A stretch of DNA of 64,000 nt, taken from Ramlibacter monticola. GTDB lineage: Bacteria; Pseudomonadota; Gammaproteobacteria; Burkholderiales; Burkholderiaceae_C. The notes beneath the pieces are model-generated. The model made no database searches. It was given only the letters and a program-made list of their open reading frames with translations, and was not told where the DNA came from. Positions 17,695-26,587 of the stretch are shown one piece after another (position 1 is the first letter of the stretch; each line of letters starts with the position of its first letter). The position numbers and the translations under genes are program-made. The DNA is taken from positions 294,889-358,888 of the forward strand of contig NZ_JAEQNE010000007.1 in assembly GCF_016722785.1 (NCBI RefSeq), read 5' to 3'.

Positions 17695-17925
17695 TCAGCG
17701 GCGCTGGCGCGGGTCGTCGCCGTAGGCGTAGGGCTTGGCGGGGACGCGCGCCTGCTTCCAGTCGTCGATCTGCTCGCGGTCCAGGTGCTTGTCCCACCAG
17801 ATCGCCCGGCCGGCGCGCTGCTGCGCCTCCAGGTCGGGCTTCTCCGTCTTGAGCTGCGAAATGAACTCGGTCACGTCGGAGTTGTAGTCCGGGCGGCGGA
17901 AGATGCGGAGGAAGAGGCTGGCCAT
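17695..17925 (-). CDS. DUF3460 protein
   Basis: A 76-residue protein with the pattern PDYNSDVTEFISQLKTEKP then QRAGRAIWWDK, and a basic C-terminus. DUF3460 proteins of this size are widespread in Burkholderiales and commonly lie near scpA. It ends 12 bases before scpA starts, so it is probably in the same transcript. Function unknown. Confidence 0.85.
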   Translation of the reverse strand: MASLFLRIFRRPDYNSDVTEFISQLKTEKPDLEAQQRAGRAIWWDKHLDREQIDDWKQARVPAKPYAYGDDPRQRR

Positions 17926-17981
17926 GGGGGGATTTTACTCGTGGGGTCCGGCCGGCCCTTTTGACCGGCGGCAGGGGACGC

Positions 17982-19634
17982 TCAGGCCGCCACTTCGTCC
18001 GAGGCCTGGTGGCGCTCCAGTTCGCCCAGGAAGCCGCTGCGCTCGATCACCCCGCGCGGCTGCTCGTGCAGGTTCTCGATCGCCAGCGACCCCTGCCGCA
18101 GCAGCACGACCTTGTGCAGCTGCCGCAGGGCGTCCAGCCCGGAGGTGTCCAGGTGGACCAGGTGCAGGGCGTCCAGCACGACGTCCGATCCGGGCGGCAG
18201 GCTTTCCACCGCCTGTACGATGGGATCGATCTTGGCGGTGGCGCCGAAGAACAGCGAGCCGTACAGCTCGTAGCGCAGGCGGCCGTCCTCGGTCGGCACC
18301 AGCTCCACGCGGAACAAGGAGCTCATGGTGCGGATGAACAGCACGCAGGCGGCGACCAGGCCCACCTGCACCGCCACGGTGAGGTCGAAGATCACCGTCA
18401 GCGCGAAGGTGCCCGTCATCAGCAGGCGGTAGTGGAGGCTGTACCTGGGCAGGTGCGCGAACTCGCGCCACTCGCCCATGTTCCAGGCCACGTAGAACAG
18501 GATGCCCGCCAGCACCGACAGCGGCACCAGCAGCGCCAGCGGCCCGGCCAGCAACACCACCGCCGCCAGCGTCAGGGCGTGGACCACGCCGGCGATCGGC
18601 GAGGTCGCTCCCGAGCGGACGTTGGTCACCGTGCGGGCGATGGTGCCGGTGGCGGGCATGCCGCCGAAGAAGGGCACCACGAAGTTGGCGATGCCCTGCG
18701 CCATGAGTTCCTGGTTGGGGTCGTGCCGCGGCAGGTTGGACACCTGGTCGGCCACGCGCGCGCACAGCAGCGACTCGATGGCCCCCAGCAGCGCGATGGT
18801 GAGCGTGGGCGTCACCAGCAGCTTCACCGTCGCCCAGCTGAAGTCCGGCAGCGCGAACGTGGGCAGCCCCGTGGGGATGTTGCCGAAGCGGCTGCCGATG
18901 GTTTCCACCGGCAGCCGGAAGTACCAGGCCAGCAGCGTGAGCGAGACCAGGGCCACGACGGGGCCGGGGACGCGCGCGCCGACTTCGCTCGCCTGGTGCA
19001 TGCCGGGCACCTGTTGCGCCAGCTTCTTCACGGGCGACTGCGCATGCCAGACGCGCGGCCAGACGAACAGGCCGATCAGGCAGAAGCTGCCCAGCCCGAA
19101 GGCGTAGGGGTTGAATGAGTCGAGATGGGCGGCGATGGTGCCCAGTTGGGCGAAGAAGTCGGCGGGCATCTTCGCCACCGACAGCCCCATCCAGTCCTTG
19201 AGCTGCGAGGCCGCGATCAGCACCGCGATCCCGTTGGTGAAGCCGATGACGATGCTGACCGGCACGTAGCGCACCAGCCGCCCGAGCCGCAGCAGGCCCA
19301 TGACGAACAGCAGCACGCCGGCGCAGGCGGTCGCGATCAGCAGGTTCGGCAGCCCGTAGCGCTCGAGGATGCCGTAGACGATGACGATGAAGGCGCCGGC
19401 GGGGCCGCCGATCTGCACGCTCGATCCCCCGAAGAGCGAGATCAGCAGGCCGGCGATGATGGCGGTCCAGAGGCCGGCTTCGGGCTTGAGGCCGGAGGCG
19501 ATGGCGAATGCCATCGCCAGCGGCAGGGCGACGATGCCGACCGTGAGGCCGGCGCCCAGGTCGTGGACGAAACGCGGGCGGTCGTAAGCGCGCAGCGCGT
19601 CCAGCAGGCGGGGACGAAAGGCGAAGGAAATCAA
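17982..19634 (-). CDS. SulP-family anion permease with C-terminal STAS domain
   Basis: A 550-residue inner-membrane transporter with about ten to twelve hydrophobic segments. Family motifs: DLGAGLTVGIVALPLAMAFA, GLWTAIIAGLLISLFGGSS, QIGGPAGAFIVIV and ELMAQGIANFVVPFFGGMPA. A STAS domain occupies about the last 110 residues (DVVLDALHLVHLDTSGLDAL). SulP proteins carry sulfate, bicarbonate or other anions; the substrate here is unknown. It stands alone, flanked by DUF3460 and a small lipoprotein gene. Confidence 0.93.
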   Translation of the reverse strand: MISFAFRPRLLDALRAYDRPRFVHDLGAGLTVGIVALPLAMAFAIASGLKPEAGLWTAIIAGLLISLFGGSSVQIGGPAGAFIVIVYGILERYGLPNLLIATACAGVLLFVMGLLRLGRLVRYVPVSIVIGFTNGIAVLIAASQLKDWMGLSVAKMPADFFAQLGTIAAHLDSFNPYAFGLGSFCLIGLFVWPRVWHAQSPVKKLAQQVPGMHQASEVGARVPGPVVALVSLTLLAWYFRLPVETIGSRFGNIPTGLPTFALPDFSWATVKLLVTPTLTIALLGAIESLLCARVADQVSNLPRHDPNQELMAQGIANFVVPFFGGMPATGTIARTVTNVRSGATSPIAGVVHALTLAAVVLLAGPLALLVPLSVLAGILFYVAWNMGEWREFAHLPRYSLHYRLLMTGTFALTVIFDLTVAVQVGLVAACVLFIRTMSSLFRVELVPTEDGRLRYELYGSLFFGATAKIDPIVQAVESLPPGSDVVLDALHLVHLDTSGLDALRQLHKVVLLRQGSLAIENLHEQPRGVIERSGFLGELERHQASDEVAA

Positions 19635-19784
19635 GGGGGACTCCGGAAATCGAACGGAACGGGCGGGTTCAGTTCGCTGCCGGAGGGCCGCAGTGGTGCA
19701 GCCGGGTGATGAAGCGCCTGCGGCGGGAGAGCGGCAGGAGCGGGGTGGACATGGCCGAAAGTTTACGCCTTCGCCGGCGCCGGC

Positions 19785-19997
19785 CTACTTCCCCTCGTCG
19801 CCGCCGGGCAGGACCGCGCCGGCCACCGCGCCGACCGCCTTGCCCGTGAGCGTGACGGTGCCCACCGCGGCATCGACCGCCAGCGAACCGGCGGTGACGG
19901 CCAGGCCGGCGGCCGTGCCGGCGACCGTGATGACGGTGCAGCCGGAGAGGCTGAAAGCCACGAGGCCGACGAGGGCTGCGCGAGCGAAATACTGCAT
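19785..19997 (-). CDS. small Gly/Ala-rich lipoprotein
   Basis: A 70-residue protein starting MQYFARAALVGLVAFSLSGC, a signal peptide ending in a lipobox (LSGC). The mature part is hydrophobic and small-residue-rich, then GGDEGK. The ATG at 19997 is used rather than 20054 because it places the signal at the N-terminus. Such lipoproteins are often found next to metG or in envelope-stress contexts, but no function is known. Confidence 0.7.
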   Translation of the reverse strand: MQYFARAALVGLVAFSLSGCTVITVAGTAAGLAVTAGSLAVDAAVGTVTLTGKAVGAVAGAVLPGGDEGK

Positions 19998-20117
19998 GCG
20001 CGCCAGCTTAACCGAGCTCCATCGGCCAGGCCGCTGCTTTACGTGGATGCGCAAGCTTTCGCGGCCGGGAGCGCAACACCTTTTGCATCTGGGCGCAGTC
20101 CGCGTTGCGCCCGCGCA

Positions 20118-22199
20118 TCAGCGAACCCGCATCCCCGGCTCCGCGCCCGGCCACGGGTTGAGCACGTAGATCCCGCCGGCCTTGTCGTCCGCGTTGCTGG
20201 CGGCCAGCACCATGCCCTCGCTCACGCCGAACTTCATCTTGCGTGGCGCCAGGTTGGCCACCATCACCGTCAGCTTTCCGACCAGTTCCTCCGGCTTGTA
20301 GGCGGAGGCGATCCCCGCGAAGACGTTGCGCGTCTTGCCCTCGCCGATATCGAGCGTCAGCCGCAGCAGCTTCTTGGCGCCTTCGACGGACTCGCAGTTG
20401 ACGATCTTCGCGATCCGCAGGTCGACCTTCGTGAAATCGTCGATGGTGATTTCCGGCGCGATCTCCTCGCCCCCGGGCGGCTGTCCGCTCGCCCCCCCGC
20501 TGGGGGCGGGCTGGGGTGGCGGCGCGCCTGCGCCGGCTTCCGCGGGAGGCTCGAACAGTGCATCGACCTGCTTCATGTCCACGCGCTGCATGAGATGCTT
20601 GTACTCGCCCACCTGGTGCCCCGCGCCCAGGGCCTTCACCGCGTTGTCCCAGTCCAGCGTCCCGCAGTTCAGGAACTTCTCCGCCTCCAGCGCCAGCTCC
20701 GGCAGCACCGGCTTCAGGCAGGCCGTCATCACCTTGAAGGCCTCCAGGCACTCCGAGCAGACCCTGGCCGCTTCCTCCCCCTTGCCTTCCTTCAGCAGCT
20801 TCCAGGGCGCGGCGGTGTCGAAGCGCGTGTTGACCTGGTCGGCGAAGGCCATCACCTCGCGCAGCGCCTTGCCGAACTCGCGCGTCTCGTACAGTTCCTT
20901 CACCGTCGCAACCAGCCCCGCGTGGTTCAGCGCCGAGGCGTCGCCGGCCACCAGCTTGCCCCCCGGCACGAACTTCACCGCGCGGCTGGCGATGTTCACG
21001 TACTTGCCGATCAGGTCGGCGTTCACGCGCGCGACGAAGTCGTCGGGGTTGAAGTCCACGTCCTCGACGCGCGAATTCAGCTTGGCGGCGATGTAGTAGC
21101 GCAGCCACTCGGGATTCATGCCCAGCGACAGGTACTTCAGCGGATCGATCCCCGTGCCGCGGCTCTTGGACATCTTCTCGCCGCTGACCGTGATGAAGCC
21201 GTGCACGTTCACCTGGTCCGGCGTCTTGCGGTCGCTGAACTTCAGCATCGCCGGCCAGAACAGGGTGTGGAAATACACGATGTCCTTGCCGATGAAGTGG
21301 ACCTGCTCCACCGCCGGATCGGCCACGTACTGCTCGAAGCTCGCATCCGTGCGCGACGCGGGGTGCCAGTGGTTCTTCGCCTGGCCCTTGTCGAAGTGGT
21401 TCTTCAGGCTTGCGAGGTAGCCGATCGGCGCGTCCAGCCAGACGTAGAAGTACTTGCCGGGCGCGTCCGGGACCTCGATGCCGAAGTAGGGCGCGTCGCG
21501 GCTGATGTCCCAGTCGGCCATCCCGGCCTCGAACCATTCGCCGGCCTTCTTGGCCACTTCGGACTGGAGCTTGCCGTCCTGGGTCCACGCCTTCAGGAAC
21601 TCGACCACCTCCGGCCTGGAGAGCTGGAAGAAATAGTGCTCGGACGTGCGCAGCTCCGGCCTGGCGCCGGTGAGCGTCGAATAGGGCTCGATCAATTGCG
21701 TGGGCGAGTAGACGCTGCTGCACACCTCGCAGGAATCGCCGTACTGGTCCTTCGCGTGGCAGGTCGGGCACTCGCCCTTGATGTAGCGGTCGGGCAGGAA
21801 CATGCCCTTCACCGGGTCGTAGAACTGCTCGATCGTGCGGCTCGTGATGAGGCCGCTGGCCTTCAGGTGCCGGTAGATCTCCTGCGCCAGCTGGGTGTTT
21901 TCCGGGCTGTGCGTGGAGTGCCAGTTGTCGAAGCGGATGTGGAAGCCGTCCAGGTACTGCTTGCGGCCCGCCGCGATCTCGGCGACGAACTGCTCCGGGG
22001 TCTTCCCGGCCTTTTCGGCCGCGATCATGATCGGCGCGCCGTGCGCGTCGTCGGCACCGACGAAATGCACCATGCTGCCCTGCATGCGCTGGTGCCGCAC
22101 CCAGATGTCGGCCTGGATGTACTCCATGATGTGGCCGATGTGGAACTTGCCGTTGGCGTAGGGCAGGGCGGTGGTGACGAAGAGCTTGCGCTGGGGCAT
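20118..22199 (-). CDS. metG: methionyl-tRNA synthetase
   Basis: A 693-residue class I synthetase charging tRNA-Met. The HIGH motif is FHIGHIMEY and the KMSKS loop is GEKMSKSRGTG. Zinc ligands lie in CPTCHAKDQYGDSCEVC. The anticodon-binding helical domain is followed by a Pro/Gly-rich linker at about residues 558-583. A C-terminal EMAP/Trbp tRNA-binding domain (DDFTKVDLRIAKIVNCE) serves for dimerisation. The linker coincides with a repeat-like GC-rich segment noted separately. It is divergent from the Mrp gene, with 73 bases between starts. Confidence 0.97.
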   Translation of the reverse strand: MPQRKLFVTTALPYANGKFHIGHIMEYIQADIWVRHQRMQGSMVHFVGADDAHGAPIMIAAEKAGKTPEQFVAEIAAGRKQYLDGFHIRFDNWHSTHSPENTQLAQEIYRHLKASGLITSRTIEQFYDPVKGMFLPDRYIKGECPTCHAKDQYGDSCEVCSSVYSPTQLIEPYSTLTGARPELRTSEHYFFQLSRPEVVEFLKAWTQDGKLQSEVAKKAGEWFEAGMADWDISRDAPYFGIEVPDAPGKYFYVWLDAPIGYLASLKNHFDKGQAKNHWHPASRTDASFEQYVADPAVEQVHFIGKDIVYFHTLFWPAMLKFSDRKTPDQVNVHGFITVSGEKMSKSRGTGIDPLKYLSLGMNPEWLRYYIAAKLNSRVEDVDFNPDDFVARVNADLIGKYVNIASRAVKFVPGGKLVAGDASALNHAGLVATVKELYETREFGKALREVMAFADQVNTRFDTAAPWKLLKEGKGEEAARVCSECLEAFKVMTACLKPVLPELALEAEKFLNCGTLDWDNAVKALGAGHQVGEYKHLMQRVDMKQVDALFEPPAEAGAGAPPPQPAPSGGASGQPPGGEEIAPEITIDDFTKVDLRIAKIVNCESVEGAKKLLRLTLDIGEGKTRNVFAGIASAYKPEELVGKLTVMVANLAPRKMKFGVSEGMVLAASNADDKAGGIYVLNPWPGAEPGMRVR
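20487..20521 (-). repeat. REP-like GC-rich repeat inside the metG linker
   Basis: On the reverse strand the segment reads CACCCCAGCCCGCCCCC followed by a G-rich arm. It closely matches the element inside the DUF3306 gene (CACCCCAACCCGCCCCC) and encodes the same PQPAP-x-GG peptide in the same frame. Read as a dispersed palindromic repeat that has colonised an interdomain linker; copy number elsewhere in the genome is unknown. Confidence 0.5.
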
Positions 22200-22272
22200 G
22201 GGGGTTTTCCTGGGGAACCGGGGATTTTATTCGCGACCGCTACACTGGCGGAATTACCCGGAACCAAGGTTT

Positions 22273-23361
22273 ATGGCCACCCAGGAACAGCTGCTTGCCG
22301 CCCTCGCGGGCGTGAAGGACCCGAATACGGGCAAGGATTTCGTCAGCACCAAGGCGCTGAAGAACGTGCACATCGAGGGCGGCGACGTCTCCTTCGACGT
22401 GGAACTCGGGTATCCCGCCAGGAGCCAGGTGCCCGCGCTGCGCAAGGCGCTGGTCGCGGCCGCCAAGGGCGTGCCCGGTGTCGCCAACGTCTCCGTCAAC
22501 ATCGCGACCAGGGTGGTCCCGCATGCCGTCCAGCGCGGCGTGCAGCTGATGCCCAACGTGAAGAACATCATCGCCGTGGCCTCCGGCAAGGGAGGCGTGG
22601 GCAAGAGCACCACGGCGGCCAACCTGGCGCTGGCCCTGGCGGCCGAGGGCGCCAGCGTCGGCGTGCTGGACGCCGACATCTACGGCCCCAGCCAGCCCAT
22701 GATGCTGGGCATCTCGCGCCGTCCCGAGAGCGAGGACGGCCAGACCATGGAGCCGCTGGAGAACCACGGCGTGCAGGTCATGTCGATCGGCTTCCTGGTC
22801 AACCAGGACGAGGCCATGATCTGGCGCGGCCCCATGGCCACCCAGGCGCTGGAGCAGCTGCTGCGCCAGACCAACTGGAAGGACCTCGACTACCTGATCG
22901 TCGACATGCCCCCCGGCACCGGCGACATCCAGCTCACGCTGTCGCAGCGCGTGCCCATGACTGGCGCCGTGATCGTGACCACTCCGCAGGACATCGCCCT
23001 GATCGACGCCCGCAAGGCCGTCACCATGTTCGACAAGGTCGGCGTGCCGATCCTCGGCGTGGTGGAGAACATGGCGGTGCACGTCTGCAGCAACTGCGGC
23101 CACGCCGAGCACATCTTCGGCGATGGCGGCGGCAAGCGCTACGCGCAGGAGAAGGGCATCGACTTCCTGGGCGCGCTGCCGCTGTCGATGCAGATCCGCG
23201 AGCAGGCCGACAGCGGCAAGCCCACGGTCGTGGCCGACCCCGACGGCGAGGCCGCCGGCATCTACAAGAGCGTGGCGCGCCAGGTGGCGATCAAGATCGC
23301 CGCCAGGGGCAAGGACTTCTCCTCGAAGTTCCCCACCATCACGGTGTCGAAGAACACCTGA
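22273..23361 (+). CDS. apbC: Mrp/ApbC iron-sulfur cluster carrier ATPase
   Basis: A 362-residue cytosolic P-loop protein that binds and delivers Fe-S clusters. An N-terminal MIP18/DUF59-like region covers about 1-80. The deviant Walker A AVASGKGGVGKSTTAANLA is at about 102-118, and Walker B is in YLIVDMPPGTGDIQLTL. The cluster-binding CxxC is VCSNCGHAEHIF. The ATG at 22273 is chosen over upstream in-frame codons because MATQEQLLAAL starts the MIP18 domain. It precedes the formate dehydrogenase cluster, whose enzymes need many Fe-S clusters, but it also serves general assembly. Confidence 0.94.
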   Translation: MATQEQLLAALAGVKDPNTGKDFVSTKALKNVHIEGGDVSFDVELGYPARSQVPALRKALVAAAKGVPGVANVSVNIATRVVPHAVQRGVQLMPNVKNIIAVASGKGGVGKSTTAANLALALAAEGASVGVLDADIYGPSQPMMLGISRRPESEDGQTMEPLENHGVQVMSIGFLVNQDEAMIWRGPMATQALEQLLRQTNWKDLDYLIVDMPPGTGDIQLTLSQRVPMTGAVIVTTPQDIALIDARKAVTMFDKVGVPILGVVENMAVHVCSNCGHAEHIFGDGGGKRYAQEKGIDFLGALPLSMQIREQADSGKPTVVADPDGEAAGIYKSVARQVAIKIAARGKDFSSKFPTITVSKNT

Positions 23362-23371
23362 GGACACGGCC

Positions 23372-23914
23372 GTGATCGTGCGCCCCGCCACCGATGTCGC
23401 GGTGATCATGCGCAAGGTGCGCACGCACAGCCGCTGGCAGGAATGGAAGTGGGAGCTCGACGACGTCGTCGAGAACGAGGAGGCGTTCGGGACGGAGCCC
23501 CGGCTGCTGCACAGCGACCCCGATGGCGAACGCTGGCTGCACCCCGCCTTCCGCGTGGAGCTGTACCGCGACGACGCCGAAGGCTACTACCTGAACCTGA
23601 GCTCGCCCGCGCCCTGCTTCTTCGTGCTGTGGCGCATGGACGAAGAGCCGACGCTGGCCGACGAACCGATCGCCCGGCCGGTGATCGTGAGCCTGAGCTA
23701 CCACGACGCCGGCCGCTGGCTGGACGCGCAGGAGACGGTGGAGCAGGTGCCCGCGCCGCCGGACGTGATCGAGTGGATGCGCGTCTTCGCCGAGGAGCAC
23801 TACGTGCCCGAGCCGCGCCGGCGCAAGCGCCCGGAGAGCTTCCGCCGCCTGGAAGACCGCTTCGGGCAGCCGGCCTCGGTCAGCACGCACAAGAAGTACG
23901 GGCGGGAGAACTGA
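23372..23914 (+). CDS. DUF3305 protein of the formate dehydrogenase locus
   Basis: A 180-residue soluble protein beginning at GTG (MIVRPATDVAVIMRKVRTHS when initiated). Conserved features: WQEWKWELDDVV, HPAFRVELYRDDAEGYYLNL and PCFFVLWRMDEEP, with a basic tail (PRRRKRPESF). DUF3305 genes stand almost always ahead of DUF3306 and a polyferredoxin in Fdh clusters of beta- and alphaproteobacteria. It starts 10 bases after the Mrp stop. Role unknown, presumably assembly. Confidence 0.8.
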   Translation: MIVRPATDVAVIMRKVRTHSRWQEWKWELDDVVENEEAFGTEPRLLHSDPDGERWLHPAFRVELYRDDAEGYYLNLSSPAPCFFVLWRMDEEPTLADEPIARPVIVSLSYHDAGRWLDAQETVEQVPAPPDVIEWMRVFAEEHYVPEPRRRKRPESFRRLEDRFGQPASVSTHKKYGREN

Positions 23915-23915
23915 A

Positions 23916-24557
23916 GTGGGCGACGGGTTCCTGGGCCGGTGGTCGCGAAGGAAGGACGCCGTGCGCAAGGGGGAGGAGGTTGCGGCGGAAGCGGAGCTGA
24001 AGGTCCCAGTACCGCAACCTGCACCCCAACCCGCCCCCGCAGGCGGGACCGGAGAAGTGATTCCCTCTCCCCAGCCGGGAGAGGGCGGGGGTGAGGGGAC
24101 GGCCGCCGCCGAGCCACCCCCCACGTTGGAAGACGCGCAGTCCCTCACCAAGGACTCCGACTTCACCCGCTTCACCAAACCCGACGTCGCCCCCGAGGTC
24201 CGGACCGCCGCCCTCAAGAAGCTCTTCGCCGACCCGCACTTCAACGTGATGGACGGGCTCGACGTCTACATCGACGACTACTCCAAGCCCGATCCCCTGC
24301 CGCCCGAGATGCTCAGGAAGCTCTCCAGCGCGAAGTTCCTCAAGCTCTTCGACGACGAGGAGGAGGAGAAGGATGCCGCCGCGGCCGAGGCGCCGACGAG
24401 GGAAAGCGCGCAGGACCCGGTGCCCGAAAACGTGGCACAGTCGGGCACCCCGACCGGACCAGCATTACCCCCGGCCGACGACCATGCCGACCCTGATCTG
24501 CGACTGCAACAAGACGATGCCCCTGGACGCACAGGCCCTGGGGCGGGCGCTGGATGA
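23916..24557 (+). CDS. DUF3306 protein of the formate dehydrogenase locus
   Basis: A 213-residue protein starting at GTG, one base after the DUF3305 stop. The N-terminus FLGRWSRRKDAVR and the core TLEDAQSLTKDSDFTRF, VAPEVRTAALKKLF and DGLDVYIDDYSKPDPLP are DUF3306 signatures. Between them a low-complexity Pro/Gly linker (about residues 31-68) coincides with an inserted repeat. The reading frame overlaps the next gene start by 74 bases, and its last 25 residues may be dispensable. Confidence 0.8.
   Translation: MGDGFLGRWSRRKDAVRKGEEVAAEAELKVPVPQPAPQPAPAGGTGEVIPSPQPGEGGGEGTAAAEPPPTLEDAQSLTKDSDFTRFTKPDVAPEVRTAALKKLFADPHFNVMDGLDVYIDDYSKPDPLPPEMLRKLSSAKFLKLFDDEEEEKDAAAAEAPTRESAQDPVPENVAQSGTPTGPALPPADDHADPDLRLQQDDAPGRTGPGAGAG
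24013..24105 (+). repeat. REP-like repeat embedded in the DUF3306 gene
   Basis: It contains two palindromic parts: CACCCCAACCCGCCCCC with a partner CAGGCGGG, and CCCTCTCCCC-AGCC-GGGAGAGGG followed by CGGGGGTGAGGGG. The second unit is the type of sequence seen as intergenic dispersed repeats in many proteobacteria, whose reverse translation reads HPRPLPAGER-like. Here it is in frame and encodes a Pro/Gly/Glu linker. Confidence 0.65.
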
Positions 24558-26571
24558 AAACCTGACGCTGCATTCCACGCTGTGCCGCCGCGAAGCCGGC
24601 GCGTTCCAGCAGGCCGTGAAGAGCGGCTCCGAGGTGGTGGTGGCGTGCACCCAGGAAAGGCGCCTGTTCGGCGAACTGGGGCAGCAAACCGAGGGCGCGG
24701 TCTCCCCGGTCCGCTTCGTCAACATCCGAGAGACTGGCGGCTGGAGCCGCGACGCGAAGAGCGCGGGCCCCAAGCTGGCCGCGCTGCTCGCCGCGGCGAA
24801 GCTGCCCGAACCGGAGCCGGTGCCCACCGTCACCTACAAGAGCGAAGGCCGGCTGCTCGTGATCGGCCCGCTGGAGCAGGCCGAGCGCTTCGCCGCCCTC
24901 CTGGGCGACACGCTGGACGTGACCCTCTTCTCGCGCGGCGGAAGCGGCGCGCAGGAGCGCCGCTTCCCCGTCGTGGCCGGCCGCATCGACCGCCTCACCG
25001 GCTGGCTCGGCGCGTTCCGGCTGTCCTGGTCGCAGGACAACCCGATCGACCTCGACCTGTGCACCCGCTGCAACGCCTGCGTGGCGGCCTGCCCCGAGCA
25101 GGCCATCGGGCTCGACTACCAGGTCGACCTGGGGGCCTGCAAGAGCCACCGTGACTGCGTGAAGGCCTGCGAGGTCGCCGGCGCCATCGACTTCACGCGC
25201 GCGCCGGTGGCGCACGAAGACACCTACGACCTGGTGCTGGACCTGCGGCAGCAGCCCGCGTTCCTCCAGCACGCGCCGCCGCAAGGCTATTTCCACCTGC
25301 CCGCGGGCGAGGCGAACGGTCCGAAGGCGCTGGACGTCGCGCTCAAGCTGCGCGAACTGGTCGGCGAATTCGAGAAGCCGAAGTTCTTCGCCTACCGGCA
25401 GAAACTGTGCGCCCACAGCCGCAACGAGAAGGTCGGCTGCAATGCCTGCGTGGACATCTGCTCGGCGGAGGCGATCTCCAGCGAGAAGTCCCGCCAGCAG
25501 ATCAAGGTCGATGCCAACCTGTGCGTCGGCTGCGGCGCGTGCACCACCGTCTGTCCGACCGGCGCGCTGAGCTACGTCTACCCGCGCGCCGGCGAGCAGG
25601 GCACGAAGATCCGCACCTTGCTGTCGACGTACGAGCGGGCCGGCGGCGTCGCGCCCATCCTGCTGCTGCACAGCCAGGAGCGCGGCCAGGCGCTGGTCGA
25701 GGAGCTCGGTCGCGCGGCCCGCGTCGGCGCCGCCGCGGGCGTGCCGGCCAACGTGATCCCGCTGGCGCTCTGGCACGTGGCCAGCACCGGCATCGACCTG
25801 TGGCTGACCGCGGTGGCGCAGGGCGCGGCGCACGTCGCGCTGCTCGCGACCCACGAAGAAGCGCCGCAGTACCTGGACGCGCTCGAGCAGCAGATGCAGG
25901 TCGCGCAGGCCATCGTCGAAGGCCTCGGCTACCAGGGTCGCCACTTCAGCCTGCTGCGCAGCCGCGGCGCCGGCGATCTCGACCAGGACCTGCAGTTGCT
26001 CGCCCAGCGCCGCGGCGCCACGCCGAAGGCGCGCGCCCGCTTCGCCGTCGCCGCCGAGAAGCGCACGACGCTGGAGCTCGCGCTGGACCATCTCATCGAG
26101 CACGCGCCCGCGAAGCCGGAAGCCATCGCCCTGCCGCCCGGCGCGCCCTTCGGGGCCATCGTCGTCGACAAGGACAAATGCACGATGTGCATGAGTTGCG
26201 TCGGAGCCTGCCCCGCCAGCGCGCTGCAGGACAACCCGCAGGCGCCGCAACTGCGCATGGTCGAAAGCAACTGCGTGCAGTGCGGGCTCTGCGCGAAGAC
26301 CTGCCCGGAGAAGGCGATCACGCTGCAGCCCCGGCTGTCGCTCGCGCCCGAGCGCAAGCAGCCGCGCGTGCTCAACGAGGCGCAGCCCTATGCCTGCATC
26401 CGCTGCGGCAAGGCCTTCGGCACCCTGCGCGGTATCGAATCCATGATCGGCAAGCTGGCCGGCCATTCGATGTTCCAGGGCGCCGCGCTGGACCGCCTGA
26501 AGATGTGCAGCGACTGCCGCGTGATCGACATCTATTCCGCCAGCGACGAAGACCGCATTTCGGATCTATGA
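24484..26571 (+). CDS. polyferredoxin (4Fe-4S protein) of the formate dehydrogenase locus
   Basis: A 695-residue cytosolic Fe-S protein. Cys motifs in order: CTRCNACVAACP, CKSHRDCVKAC, CNACVDIC, CVGCGACTTVCP, CTMCMSCVGACP and CVQCGLCAKTCP, enough for about six [4Fe-4S] clusters. The N-terminal 170 residues (CDCNKTM, LCRREAGAF) have no obvious cluster. The C-terminal CIRCGKAFG and KMCSDCRV may bind metal. Likely an electron carrier or assembly partner for the formate dehydrogenase. The start at 24484 lies inside DUF3306; the stop overlaps the TorD start. Confidence 0.88.
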   Translation: MPTLICDCNKTMPLDAQALGRALDENLTLHSTLCRREAGAFQQAVKSGSEVVVACTQERRLFGELGQQTEGAVSPVRFVNIRETGGWSRDAKSAGPKLAALLAAAKLPEPEPVPTVTYKSEGRLLVIGPLEQAERFAALLGDTLDVTLFSRGGSGAQERRFPVVAGRIDRLTGWLGAFRLSWSQDNPIDLDLCTRCNACVAACPEQAIGLDYQVDLGACKSHRDCVKACEVAGAIDFTRAPVAHEDTYDLVLDLRQQPAFLQHAPPQGYFHLPAGEANGPKALDVALKLRELVGEFEKPKFFAYRQKLCAHSRNEKVGCNACVDICSAEAISSEKSRQQIKVDANLCVGCGACTTVCPTGALSYVYPRAGEQGTKIRTLLSTYERAGGVAPILLLHSQERGQALVEELGRAARVGAAAGVPANVIPLALWHVASTGIDLWLTAVAQGAAHVALLATHEEAPQYLDALEQQMQVAQAIVEGLGYQGRHFSLLRSRGAGDLDQDLQLLAQRRGATPKARARFAVAAEKRTTLELALDHLIEHAPAKPEAIALPPGAPFGAIVVDKDKCTMCMSCVGACPASALQDNPQAPQLRMVESNCVQCGLCAKTCPEKAITLQPRLSLAPERKQPRVLNEAQPYACIRCGKAFGTLRGIESMIGKLAGHSMFQGAALDRLKMCSDCRVIDIYSASDEDRISDL

Positions 26572-26587
26572 GTTTCGGATCTATGAG
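26558..26587 (+). repeat. 15-bp perfect tandem duplication at the gene junction
   Basis: TTTCGGATCTATGAG occurs twice in direct succession (26558-26572 and 26573-26587). Each copy contains an ATGA, so the polyferredoxin stop/TorD start overlap has been duplicated in frame, giving the chaperone two candidate starts five codons apart. Confidence 0.9.

Noticed and set aside
20043..23375. A very long + strand frame across metG and the Mrp gene
   Set aside because: Antisense to metG and out of frame with Mrp; composition typical of GC-rich shadow frames.
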